Shown in pieces: positions 33,789 to 41,053 of a stretch of 64,000 bases of DNA. A program made the translations under genes and the position numbers. The stretch comes from CALDSL01 sp039810245 (GTDB taxonomy: Bacteria > Chloroflexota > Anaerolineae > Anaerolineales > Anaerolineaceae). Position 1 is the stretch's first letter; each line of letters opens with the position of its first letter. The stretch spans positions 62,001 to 126,000 of the forward strand of contig JBDHWQ010000004.1 of assembly GCA_039810245.1 (NCBI GenBank), in the 5' to 3' direction. Under the pieces are notes generated by a model. The model saw nothing but the letters and a program-made list of their open reading frames with translations. It made no database searches and was not told where the DNA came from.

Positions 33789-34238
33789 TCAACCTTCTAA
33801 GAGGCGGTCAATCTCATCCCGGATGGAATGCAGATCGCCCAGATGCAGATAGACGATAGCGTAGCGGATATAGGCGATGTGATCCAGCTCTTTGAGGCCG
33901 TTGATGACCATGTCGCCAACGACGCGCGAAGAGATCTCGGCGCGGCCCATGCGCTGGAGGGAGTTTTCGATCTCGGTGACGAGGGCTTCAATGTCGGCGG
34001 CGGTGACGGGACGCTTGGCGCAGGAGATGCGGATGCCGCGCACCAGTTTTTCGCGGTCAAACTCCTCGCGCGTGCCGTCGGTCTTGATGATCAGCGGGGT
34101 GGCGAGGATGGGGCGCTCGATGGTGGAGAAGCGCTGGTTGCATTTCTCGCACACCCGGCGGCGGCGCACGCCGCCGCGGCTGTCGTGGGTGGTATCGAGG
34201 ACTTTCGAGTCAGGGTGCTGGCAGTATGGGCAGCGCAT
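33789..34238 (-). CDS. nrdR: transcriptional repressor NrdR
   Basis: 149 residues: N-terminal zinc ribbon (M-R-C-P-Y-C then C-E-K-C) that binds DNA, and an ATP-cone domain sensing ATP/dATP (K-T-D-G-T-R-E-E-F-D-R-E-K-L). Represses ribonucleotide reductase genes when dATP is high. It is the first gene of nrdR-nrdJ, with two NrdR-box-like palindromes 43-89 nt upstream, so it likely represses its own operon. Confidence 0.96.
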   Translation of the reverse strand: MRCPYCQHPDSKVLDTTHDSRGGVRRRRVCEKCNQRFSTIERPILATPLIIKTDGTREEFDREKLVRGIRISCAKRPVTAADIEALVTEIENSLQRMGRAEISSRVVGDMVINGLKELDHIAYIRYAIVYLHLGDLHSIRDEIDRLLEG

Positions 34239-34280
34239 GTGCTTCTCCGCTTTTCGTATTTCCCCGTTCTAATAGCGCAA

Positions 34281-34327
34281 CCCCCATATATGGGGGGTTG
34301 GGTGGTCGCCTATGCCTATATGTGCTA
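34281..34327. promoter_or_regulatory. pair of NrdR boxes upstream of nrdR-nrdJ
   Basis: Box 1 is a perfect 16-bp palindrome CCCCCATATATGGGGG (34281-34296). Box 2, ATGCCTATATGTGCTA (34312-34327), is a weaker palindrome. Their centres are 31 bp apart, three helical turns, which is the spacing known for NrdR box pairs, and the ATAT core fits. Confidence 0.7.
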
Positions 34328-34410
34328 CGGGTTCATTCTAGCACAATTGTTTGATGGATTCAAGCGATGGGGGAAAATTTAACCTTAAAATTCTGTTAGG
34401 TGGAAAAGCG

Positions 34411-34458
34411 TTATCACGAATTCAACGAATTGCACAAATGACACGAATAGAACAAGGT
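34411..34458. repeat. CACGAATT-type short tandem repeat
   Basis: Imperfect repeats ATCACGAATTC, AACGAATTGC, ACAAATG, ACACGAAT. A similar string is at 37298-37346. This is a widespread low-complexity repeat; no coding sense. The rest of 34328-34555 holds no gene. Confidence 0.45.
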
Positions 34459-34617
34459 GTGCGGCGTCGCGCCAGGTGGGGGCGTTCGTGCCGCGGTCTT
34501 TATCGCATAGGGGCAAGAGCCGATTCTTTCTTCGCGTAGGGGCGAGGCGGGAGAACATCTGTTCCAACTAATTTCAAAAATAATGGCGATTACCAATCAT
34601 ACTCTCACCCCCCTCTA

Positions 34618-34670
34618 ACTCCCCCCAAAAGCCGGTCGCACTTTGTGGGCCACGCAAAATGATAGAGCTT
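34618..34670. repeat. dispersed palindromic G/C-run repeat, left half (copy B)
   Basis: AACTCCCCCCAAAAGCCGGT onwards matches copy A at 23092 with a few substitutions. Its right half is found 1.6 kb away at 36303-36400, beyond the IS110 element, so the IS split this copy. Confidence 0.7.
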
Positions 34671-34695
34671 TGGGGTCGGCAGCTTAACATCCCGA

Positions 34696-35946
34696 TCACT
34701 CGCTGTCGACAATTTCTCCGGTTTTCGGGTCGACCAGATGCCCAGCGTAGTGAACCAAATCCCGGCCATCCAATGGCTTTTGCCCTTTCCAATAGCGGTA
34801 TGGTTCGTTACGCACCATTACCCACCAAAGCGCTTCGGCTATTCTGCGTGCCATACCTGAGACAGCCTTCATGTAATTTGAACGACCGCGGTATATGCTG
34901 TACCAATCATACAGCGGCCCGTGTCCATGAATGGCGTAGGCTTTGACCGCGGAAAGGAGGTGGAATTTCACCTTGGCATTTCCATGAGAAGCACGGCGCT
35001 TGAGCAGTTTCCCACCCGAAACCTCATTGGCGGGTACAACACCAATTCCTTTGGCAAAGGCCTGGGCCGAGCAATAACGTTGGTGATAATTTGCGCCCAT
35101 CTCTGCGATAATGCGCATGGCCAGCATCTTGGTCACCCCCGGAACGGTACACATCAGAGCCACTTGCTCGCCCAGATCGCATTCCTCAATTTTTGCTATG
35201 ATTTCCTTCTCACCCTGCGCTACCCGCTCATTCAGGTTTCGCACATCGCTGAGCACTTCGCCCAGGTAATCCAACAAATACTCTGGCAGCATCACCGATG
35301 CGCTCTTTTCGATTTCCGGCCGTTTGGTTTTACTACGATATAACGCAGCAATCTCTGCCGGCGCGCGATGATCAATGATGGCCTGAATGATGCGCAAACC
35401 AGAACCGCTATTGATCGGAACCAACCGAAATACCGTAAAGCCGTTACCGGTCAAAATACCGTTGGTGCGATTGGTAATCTGAGTACGCTGTGCTTTCCAG
35501 GCATCCACGCGTTTGAAGAGCAAACGCAATTCGCGTTGTTGAGAATCAGGCATATTGGAGGTTTTGAGATCAAAACTGGCGGCCAAACGCGCAAGCGTCA
35601 TAGCATCCCCCTTGTCGGATTTTCCTTCGACCCGCAGGAGCGATTTGACCACAATCGGATTGATAACCGCAATATTGATCCCTGCTTCACGCAAGGTATC
35701 ATAATAGAGGAGGTGATAATTGGCCGTACTTTCAATGATGACCAGTTCCACTTTATGAGACCGGAACCACTCAGCCGCGCGCAGCGCATCCTCCCGATGC
35801 TGGCGAAACTCGCGCGATTCCAGGCTGCCAGTCTCAGCCTGATAGACTGCCGCGACAATGATGTTTTTATCTGTGTCGCAACCTCCGGTAATATGGTAGC
35901 GTGAATGAACGGAGGAACGTCCGCTGGCGCGAACCCGACGAGACAT
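34696..35946 (-). CDS. IS110-family DEDD transposase (recombinase)
   Basis: 416 residues and apparently intact. RuvC-like DEDD domain: D24 in G-G-C-D-T-D-K-N, E72 in V-I-I-E-S-T-A-N-Y, D111 and D114 in K-S-D-K-G-D-A. The C-terminal Transposase_20 domain has C-T-V-P-G-V-T-K-M-L-A and the serine region E-V-S-G-G-K-L-L-K-R-R. IS110 enzymes use a bridge RNA encoded in the element to recognise donor and target. The ATG at 35946 has GAGGAA 7 nt upstream; an earlier in-frame ATG at 35988 has none. About 25 nt remain on the 3' side, about 350 nt on the 5' side. Confidence 0.93.
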   Translation of the reverse strand: MSRRVRASGRSSVHSRYHITGGCDTDKNIIVAAVYQAETGSLESREFRQHREDALRAAEWFRSHKVELVIIESTANYHLLYYDTLREAGINIAVINPIVVKSLLRVEGKSDKGDAMTLARLAASFDLKTSNMPDSQQRELRLLFKRVDAWKAQRTQITNRTNGILTGNGFTVFRLVPINSGSGLRIIQAIIDHRAPAEIAALYRSKTKRPEIEKSASVMLPEYLLDYLGEVLSDVRNLNERVAQGEKEIIAKIEECDLGEQVALMCTVPGVTKMLAMRIIAEMGANYHQRYCSAQAFAKGIGVVPANEVSGGKLLKRRASHGNAKVKFHLLSAVKAYAIHGHGPLYDWYSIYRGRSNYMKAVSGMARRIAEALWWVMVRNEPYRYWKGQKPLDGRDLVHYAGHLVDPKTGEIVDSE

Positions 35947-36302
35947 AGAATATTCCTCTTTTTTGCCACAAATAGTGCGGTGAAACACCCGGGACCTTTG
36001 GAGGCCAATCTTATTTAGAGGCTTGAAAGCCTATGCGTGGCGCCGGTGGATGTTGTTAGCCCAGACTTTTTGCGACCCTCTACGGGGTAAAGAAAAACGG
36101 GGCCTTTGTTCACCGCCTGCAGAAAGGATAGCAAATATAGAAAGGAATTTCTACCCCCTAAAACCTCCCGGTTTTTCGACAAAAACCCGGGATATTTCAC
36201 CAATTGTCCAGATTGCGTGACTGTTTTGTGATAATACTCTTGCAAAGATAAATTGGACTGCAAGAATGAGAAGGGACTTTCCGACTCTCATATCTTCACA
36301 TT
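35947..36302 (-). ncRNA. IS110 5' non-coding region, candidate bridge RNA locus
   Basis: About 355 nt between the transposase start and the right half of the split repeat, without an ORF. In IS110-group elements the bridge RNA is encoded upstream of the transposase. Stem-loops are visible: TCCCG-GTTTTT / AAAAAC-CGGGA (36166-36192) and AGGCTTGAAAGCCT (36020-36033). The exact RNA ends, guide loops and IS boundary could not be fixed. The call rests on position, not on a matched covariance model. Confidence 0.4.
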
Positions 36303-36400
36303 CATGAACTATCAAATAAGAAAGTACACTTTTGGGGGGAGGACCAAGGCTTTCTCTCCCCCAAAAGTGTTTTTCCTTTTGGGGGAGCGGGAGGGGGTGC
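36303..36400. repeat. dispersed palindromic G/C-run repeat, right half (copy B)
   Basis: CTATCAAATAAGAAAGTACA (36309 on) and the stem CTCCCCCAAAA / TTTTGGGGGAG, then GCGGGAGGGGGTG, match 23229-23324. Confidence 0.72.
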
Positions 36401-36504
36401 GTCCTGCTCGAAGAGCGCCCCGTGGGTGGCCTGCAAATCTAATCCTTCCATGAATTAGTTGGAACAGATGGGCGGGAGAAGTAGTCTGGTCAAATCAGGC
36501 CTGG

Positions 36505-36710
36505 TAGCCTCGCCCCGGGCATAGATGCGCGAACGGCCAACGCAGGGGCGAGGCTTTGGGGCGATTTATGGTGGAGAGTCGTTTCCCGCCTCGCCCCTAC
36601 GAGTGAATCTAATCTGGCTCTGACCAGCATGGCTGAAGCGCGGTTAACGCTGATCACACTCCCGCGGAGCGGGGAGAAGGACGCTCCCACCGGGACGGTG
36701 GGAGCGAGGG
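36505..36710. repeat. GCCTCGCCCC and GCTCCCACC hairpin repeats
   Basis: GCCTCGCCCC (36507-36516) pairs with GGGGCGAGGC (36545-36554). TCCCGCCTCGCCCCTACG (36585-36602) is the exact complement of 34534-34551, on the other side of the inserted element, so the element landed within this repeat. CGCTCCCACC / GGTGGGAGCG is at 36682-36706. These repeats run into the 3' end of the DinB frame. Confidence 0.55.
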
Positions 36711-37274
36711 TCCGTGAAGGATGGTTGGAGCGAGGTTGCTGTGGTTTAACGTAGTGATGCCCCACAATCGGGGCATCATCCCATGGACTTTTTGATTTCT
36801 TCTACCGCGCGCGATTTGTTTGCGGTGGGGGCGCTCGTGGAGGGCGAGCCACTGGGCGTAGGCGTGGACGGTGCGCTCGAAGGGGCGGCCGGCGCCGGTG
36901 ATGGTGGCGCTGCGCTGCCAGTCCTCGGGCGAGAGCGGCGTGAGCACGTCCAGCAGGGCGGCGCGCTGGGCGGTGTAGGCGGCGAGGGAAACGTCGAAGG
37001 GCAGTCGCGGGTAGTCGGTGCGCTTGATCCAGTGACGCGGGTTGATAGCGCGGATGGTGGGGTGGTCTGAAGCGAGGATCTGCGCGATGGCGCCGCCCCA
37101 CATATCGGCGCAGGCGCGCAGGTGGGCAAGCACTTCCACCGGCGACCATTCGCCCGCGGCCGGCGCGGCGGACAGCCGGTCGGGCGGCAGGCCGGCGGTC
37201 AGCGCGGCCAGGTGAGGTGGGGCGGCGGCCAGCAGGTCGAGGATTTCAGCGGGTGGGAGCAGGCGTTCGGGCAT
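36654..37274 (-). CDS. DinB-like four-helix protein, 3' end frameshifted
   Basis: DinB/YfiT-type protein (metal-dependent hydrolase or thiol transferase fold). From ATG 37274, M-P-E-R-L-L-P-P-A-E-I-L-D-L-L, with G-E-W-S-P-V-E-V-L-A-H-L-R near residue 44 and W-L-A-L-H-E-R-P-H-R-K-Q-I-A-R near 150, supplying the usual three histidines. After I-A-R this frame continues into repeat DNA to 36654. In another frame the DNA reads A-V-E-E-I-K-K-S-M-G-stop at 36776, a natural family ending. The shift lies in a CG dinucleotide run near 36808-36813, so a 2-nt loss there (or a sequence error) probably extended the protein. Confidence 0.72.
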   Translation of the reverse strand: MPERLLPPAEILDLLAAAPPHLAALTAGLPPDRLSAAPAAGEWSPVEVLAHLRACADMWGGAIAQILASDHPTIRAINPRHWIKRTDYPRLPFDVSLAAYTAQRAALLDVLTPLSPEDWQRSATITGAGRPFERTVHAYAQWLALHERPHRKQIARGRRNQKVHGMMPRLWGITTLNHSNLAPTILHGPSLPPSRWERPSPRSAGV

Positions 37275-37297
37275 GGCAGACTCCAAACAACGAAAAA

Positions 37298-37442
37298 GCT
37301 CATCACGAATTTCACCAATAAAAACCGTACAACGCGAATAGAGCAGAAGAATTATACATGCTGCGCCAGGAAGGCGCAGCATGATCGATAAACGGTCCTG
37401 GATTAAGCCAGCAGGCCCCGGCGGGAAGGGCTTTCCCGCTGG
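37298..37442. repeat. short repeats and hairpins between ftsZ and dinB
   Basis: Contains a CACGAATTTCACC-type repeat (37298-37346), an 11-bp hairpin CATGCTGCGCC / GGCGCAGCATG (37358-37383), and a long GC hairpin GGCCCC-GGCGGGAA / TTCCCGCT-GGGGCC (about 37408-37442) that lies past the ftsZ stop. None has a clear T-run. The GC hairpin may end the dcw transcript. Confidence 0.45.
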
Positions 37443-37502
37443 GGCCGGTGTGGACTATGGAGGAGTGACTTCCTACCAATAATAGTCGTTCTGCGCGCGA
37501 TA

Positions 37503-38687
37503 TTAGCGCTGGTTGCGGTTGCGCAGGAACGCGGGGATGTCCAGGTCGTCGGTGTTGAGCACGCGCGGCTGGAACTCGGTGGGTGCGGGGGTACCGCTGG
37601 GGGCGCTGGGGCGCGGGGCGGCGGCAGGGCGCTCGGCAGAGGGGCGCTCAGCGGTGTGCGGCGCGGGGGCCGGCTGCTGCTGGCGGCGAGGCTCTTCGAT
37701 GCGCACCGGGCGTTCCACCGGACGCACCCCCGGCCTATCGAAACCCGTCGCGATGACGGTGATGCGGATTTCTTCGCCCATGTTCGGGTCGATGACGGCG
37801 CCGAAGATGAGGTTGACATCCGGGTGAGCGGTTTCCTTGATGATCGCCGCGGCCTGGTTGACCTCGAACAGGGTGAGGCCGGCGCCGCCGGTGACGTTGA
37901 ACAGGATGCCGCGCGCGCCATCAATGGTGATGTCGAGCAGCTGCGAGGAAATCGCCATTTCGGCGGCGATGCGGGCGCGGTCTTCGCCCGAAGCGTGGCC
38001 CACGGCCATCAGCGCCGCGCCGCCTTCCGACATGATCGCGCGCACGTCAGCGAAGTCCAGGTTGATCAGGCCGGGGACGGTGATCAGCTCGGAAATGCCC
38101 TGGATGCCCTGGCGCAGCACGTCATCCGCGGTGCGGAAGGCTTCCTGCAGGCTGGCGCGCTTGTCCACGATCTGCAGCAGGCGGTCGTTGGGGATGACGA
38201 TGAGGGTATCGGCGTGCTCTTTGAGCTTGCCAATGCCATCTTCGGCCGACTTCTGGCGGCGCGAGCCTTCAAAGGTGAACGGGCGGGTGACGACGCCGAT
38301 GGTCAGCGCGCCAACTTCCTTGGCGATCTGCGCCACGATGGGGGCCGCGCCGGTGCCGGTGCCGCCGCCCAGGCCGCTGGTCACGAAGACCATATCCGAG
38401 CCGCGCAGCACTTCGTACAGCTCTTCCGCCGATTCCTCGGCGGCCTTGCGGCCCATCTCGGGGTCACCGCCGGCGCCCAGGCCGCGGGTGACCTTTTCAC
38501 CGACGCGCACACGGGTCGGCGCTTTGGAGAGCAGCAGCGCCTGCGCGTCGGTGTTGACGGTGATAAACTCGATGCCGGACAGGCCTTCTTCGATCATCCG
38601 GTTGACGGCATTGCATCCACCGCCGCCCACACCTACTACTTTGATGCGAGCGAAGGATTCAGCGTTGGTGTTGAAATTCTGGTCCAT
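37503..38687 (-). CDS. ftsZ: cell division protein FtsZ
   Basis: Tubulin-like GTPase forming the Z ring. 394 residues: G-G-G-G-C-N near 21-26, the tubulin signature G-G-G-T-G-T-G at 107-113, the T7 loop N-L-D-F-A-D-V near 210, then a disordered Pro/Ala-rich linker (about 325-375). The C-terminal conserved peptide L-D-I-P-A-F-L-R-N-R binds FtsA. Start 38687 with GGAGGAG. Last gene of the dcw cluster; the 67-nt gap to ftsA could hold a promoter but none is obvious. Confidence 0.98.
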   Translation of the reverse strand: MDQNFNTNAESFARIKVVGVGGGGCNAVNRMIEEGLSGIEFITVNTDAQALLLSKAPTRVRVGEKVTRGLGAGGDPEMGRKAAEESAEELYEVLRGSDMVFVTSGLGGGTGTGAAPIVAQIAKEVGALTIGVVTRPFTFEGSRRQKSAEDGIGKLKEHADTLIVIPNDRLLQIVDKRASLQEAFRTADDVLRQGIQGISELITVPGLINLDFADVRAIMSEGGAALMAVGHASGEDRARIAAEMAISSQLLDITIDGARGILFNVTGGAGLTLFEVNQAAAIIKETAHPDVNLIFGAVIDPNMGEEIRITVIATGFDRPGVRPVERPVRIEEPRRQQQPAPAPHTAERPSAERPAAAPRPSAPSGTPAPTEFQPRVLNTDDLDIPAFLRNRNQR

Positions 38688-38754
38688 GTTTACTCCTCCA
38701 CAAGGTTGAAACGACGGATCTGATAAACATGAGCGGCAGGATAGAGCGCGCCGG

Positions 38755-39987
38755 TCATGGTAATAAACGCTTGAGGAAATTCTTGACGTTGTCCCAATTG
38801 ATGTTGACTCCTTTCATCTGGAAACCCCCTCGCGGCGCGATGGATGTCTCGCTCATCAACAGCGCCCAATACAACAGGCCTACGCTGGTAGAGTAGGCCG
38901 GCGAGTTCAACTGGTCGGTAAGGCCCATCAGGTTTTCGGGCTGCGCGATGCGCACCGGCAGGCCGAGCGTGCGGCTGGCCAGGGCACGGATGCCGGGCAG
39001 CGAGCTGGTGCCGCCGGTGAGAACCATGCCGGCCGGCAGCAGGCCATCGTACCCGGAGCGCTTGATCTCCTGCAGCACCAGCTCGAAGATCTCTTCCACG
39101 CGGGCTTCGATGATGTGCGAAAGCTCTTTACGCGAGATCTGCGCGGGCTGTTCTTCGCTGAAGCTGCGCACCGAGAAGATTTCGTTGGTGGGCACTTCTT
39201 CTTCGATGGCGAAGCCGTGCTGCTTCTTGATTTCCTCGGCCTGGGTGATGGGCAGCCGCAGGCCGTGGGCGATATCGTTGGTGATATGGTTGCCGCCGAT
39301 GGCGAGCACCATGGTGTGCCAGATATCGCCGTCAATATAGATGGCCATATCGGTCGTGCCCCCACCGATATCGCACACCACCACACCCATCTGGCGCTCG
39401 GTTTCCGAGAGGACAACCTCGGCCGAAGCCAGCGGGTTGAGGACAAATTCGGTCACCTGCACGCCCGAGGCGGATACGCACTGGCGCAGGTTTTCGACGG
39501 TGGACGCCGAGGCGGTAATGATGTGTGCCTCGACTTCCAGGCGGTAGCCGTGCATGCCCACCGGCATGCGGATGCCATCCTGCCCGTCGACCACGAATCC
39601 GCGCTGTATGACGTGGATGATCTCGCGGTTGTGGGGGATGGCGACGGCCTGGGCGGCCTCGAGGGCGCGGTCAACGTCATCCTGCTCGATGACGCGGCCG
39701 GAGATGCCCACCACGCCGCGGCTGTTGACCGACGAAACGTGCGAGCCGGCCAGGCTAACCAGCGCCGAGGTGATTTCCAGGCCCGAGGTGCGCTCGGCTT
39801 TTTCGATTGAGCGAGCGATGGACTGGGATGCGGCCGCCAGGTCTACAATCGTTCCCTTGCGTATGCCCTGCGCGGGCTCGATGCCCACGCCAAGGATGCG
39901 CAAATTGCGCTCGCCCTCGACGCGCGCAACCAGCGTGCAGACCTTGGTAGTTCCGATATCAATGCCGACGACAATAGGATCGTCCAT
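38755..39987 (-). CDS. ftsA: cell division protein FtsA
   Basis: Actin-like membrane tether for FtsZ. 410 residues with the phosphate motif G-I-D-I-G-T-T-K-V-C (8-17), C-D-I-G-G-G-T-T-D-M (near 205) and V-L-T-G-G-T-S-S-L-P-G. The C-terminal amphipathic helix V-K-N-F-L-K-R-L-L-P is the membrane-binding tail. It starts 1 nt after the ftsQ stop, coupled translation. Confidence 0.96.
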   Translation of the reverse strand: MDDPIVVGIDIGTTKVCTLVARVEGERNLRILGVGIEPAQGIRKGTIVDLAAASQSIARSIEKAERTSGLEITSALVSLAGSHVSSVNSRGVVGISGRVIEQDDVDRALEAAQAVAIPHNREIIHVIQRGFVVDGQDGIRMPVGMHGYRLEVEAHIITASASTVENLRQCVSASGVQVTEFVLNPLASAEVVLSETERQMGVVVCDIGGGTTDMAIYIDGDIWHTMVLAIGGNHITNDIAHGLRLPITQAEEIKKQHGFAIEEEVPTNEIFSVRSFSEEQPAQISRKELSHIIEARVEEIFELVLQEIKRSGYDGLLPAGMVLTGGTSSLPGIRALASRTLGLPVRIAQPENLMGLTDQLNSPAYSTSVGLLYWALLMSETSIAPRGGFQMKGVNINWDNVKNFLKRLLP

Positions 39988-39988
39988 A

Positions 39989-41053
39989 TCACTGCTCCAA
40001 TCGGTAGAATGGCGCGTGCACGTTGGCGACGCTGATCATTACCGGGGTAATGCCATCCAGGGTGAGCTTGTTGACCACTGCCTGGTACACGTTCATCTTC
40101 TCTTCGATCTGGCTCAGGTCGGCGCCTACATAAACGCTCCAGCCGCGCGGGTCGGCCCAGCCCATGCCATTGCGGGCCGAGTAGGTGAGCGTGGTGCCGG
40201 CGGGGATGATCTTGCTCAGGTCGATGGCGGCCTTCAGCACCACCGGGTCGAGGGTACTGCGCACCACGCTGACCGGCTCGGCGGCTTTCTGCGCGGCTTC
40301 TTCATCCGCCACGGCGGTCTGCGCGGCCAGGCTTTCGGGGGTGATGCTGTCCAGCACCACCGGCGGGTTGGAATCGGCCTGAATGACCACCAGGCCTTCC
40401 ATGCTGCCGCGTGGCTCGAACACGTAACCCTGCGGGTCAATCCAGAAGGACTGCTCGCCGTTCTTCCACAGCACGGCAGGCTGGCGCTCTACCGCGGAAA
40501 TCGCCACGCTGGCCGGCAGGCTTACCGTGACCTGCACGTCAGTCAGTTCGGGGAAGGCTTCCTCGAGCGCGGCTTTCAGCTCGGCGGGGTGCACGGCAAA
40601 GACCGGCTTGTTGCGCACATCCACCACCTCGAGAATTTCGCTGTTCTTCAGCCGCCGGATGCCACTGATTTCCATGCTGCTGACCTGGAACATGGGATTA
40701 TTGTAGGCAAACCACAAACCGGCCAGCAGTATGATCACCAGCAGGGCGGAGAGCACGCGCCAGCCCGGGTTGACCATGGGCATCGAGGGCAGGCGCACTT
40801 CGGCGCCGGTATTGCCCAGCGAGTAGTAATACTGGCGGCGGCCCTTGTTGCGCGCTTTTTGCACCACCGGCGTGCCCAGACCCATGCCGCGCACGATCAC
40901 GCCCGGGGTGACGCGTTCCTTCCGGTTGTTGGGCACCACCACATTGCGCGCCACGCGTGCGGTTGCCTGCTTGGTGGTGGTAGCGCGGCGCTGGCGGGTT
41001 TGCTCGGCGCGGCTCTTACCGGATGAAGTTGGACGATTGCTGGTCAGTTTCAT
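39989..41053 (-). CDS. ftsQ: cell division protein FtsQ/DivIB
   Basis: Bitopic divisome protein. 354 residues: about 100 basic cytoplasmic residues, one membrane helix (about 101-117, V-L-S-A-L-L-V-I-I-L-L-A-G-L-W), a POTRA domain beginning F-Q-V-S-S-M-E-I-S-G-I-R-R-L-K-N, and an FtsQ beta domain. An Ala-rich insertion (A-D-E-E-A-A-Q-K-A-A) breaks the beta domain. It overlaps the ddl stop by 4 nt. Confidence 0.9.
   Translation of the reverse strand: MKLTSNRPTSSGKSRAEQTRQRRATTTKQATARVARNVVVPNNRKERVTPGVIVRGMGLGTPVVQKARNKGRRQYYYSLGNTGAEVRLPSMPMVNPGWRVLSALLVIILLAGLWFAYNNPMFQVSSMEISGIRRLKNSEILEVVDVRNKPVFAVHPAELKAALEEAFPELTDVQVTVSLPASVAISAVERQPAVLWKNGEQSFWIDPQGYVFEPRGSMEGLVVIQADSNPPVVLDSITPESLAAQTAVADEEAAQKAAEPVSVVRSTLDPVVLKAAIDLSKIIPAGTTLTYSARNGMGWADPRGWSVYVGADLSQIEEKMNVYQAVVNKLTLDGITPVMISVANVHAPFYRLEQ

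Larger units (their letters stand above)
34556..36470. mobile_element. element with 18-bp terminal inverted repeats and 10-bp target duplication
   Basis: Left end CATCTGTTCCAACTAATT (34556-34573), right end its exact reverse complement (36453-36470). Immediately outside both ends is the same 10-mer GGCGGGAGAA (34546-34555 and 36471-36480), a target-site duplication. No transposase of its own is seen in the 1915 bp; the only one is an IS110-type enzyme, a family without inverted ends or duplications. The simplest reading is a non-autonomous element of an IS4-like type (18-bp ends, 10-bp duplication) that later received an IS110 insertion. Confidence 0.72.

Noticed and set aside
34411..34458. 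Possible CRISPR-like array
   Set aside because: The repeat units are about 10 bp, imperfect and without spacers; no cas genes in the window.
36253..36453. 66-codon frame next to the IS110 right end
   Set aside because: It shares Y-Q-I-R-K-Y-T-F-G with a frame at 23199 only because both read the same repeat.
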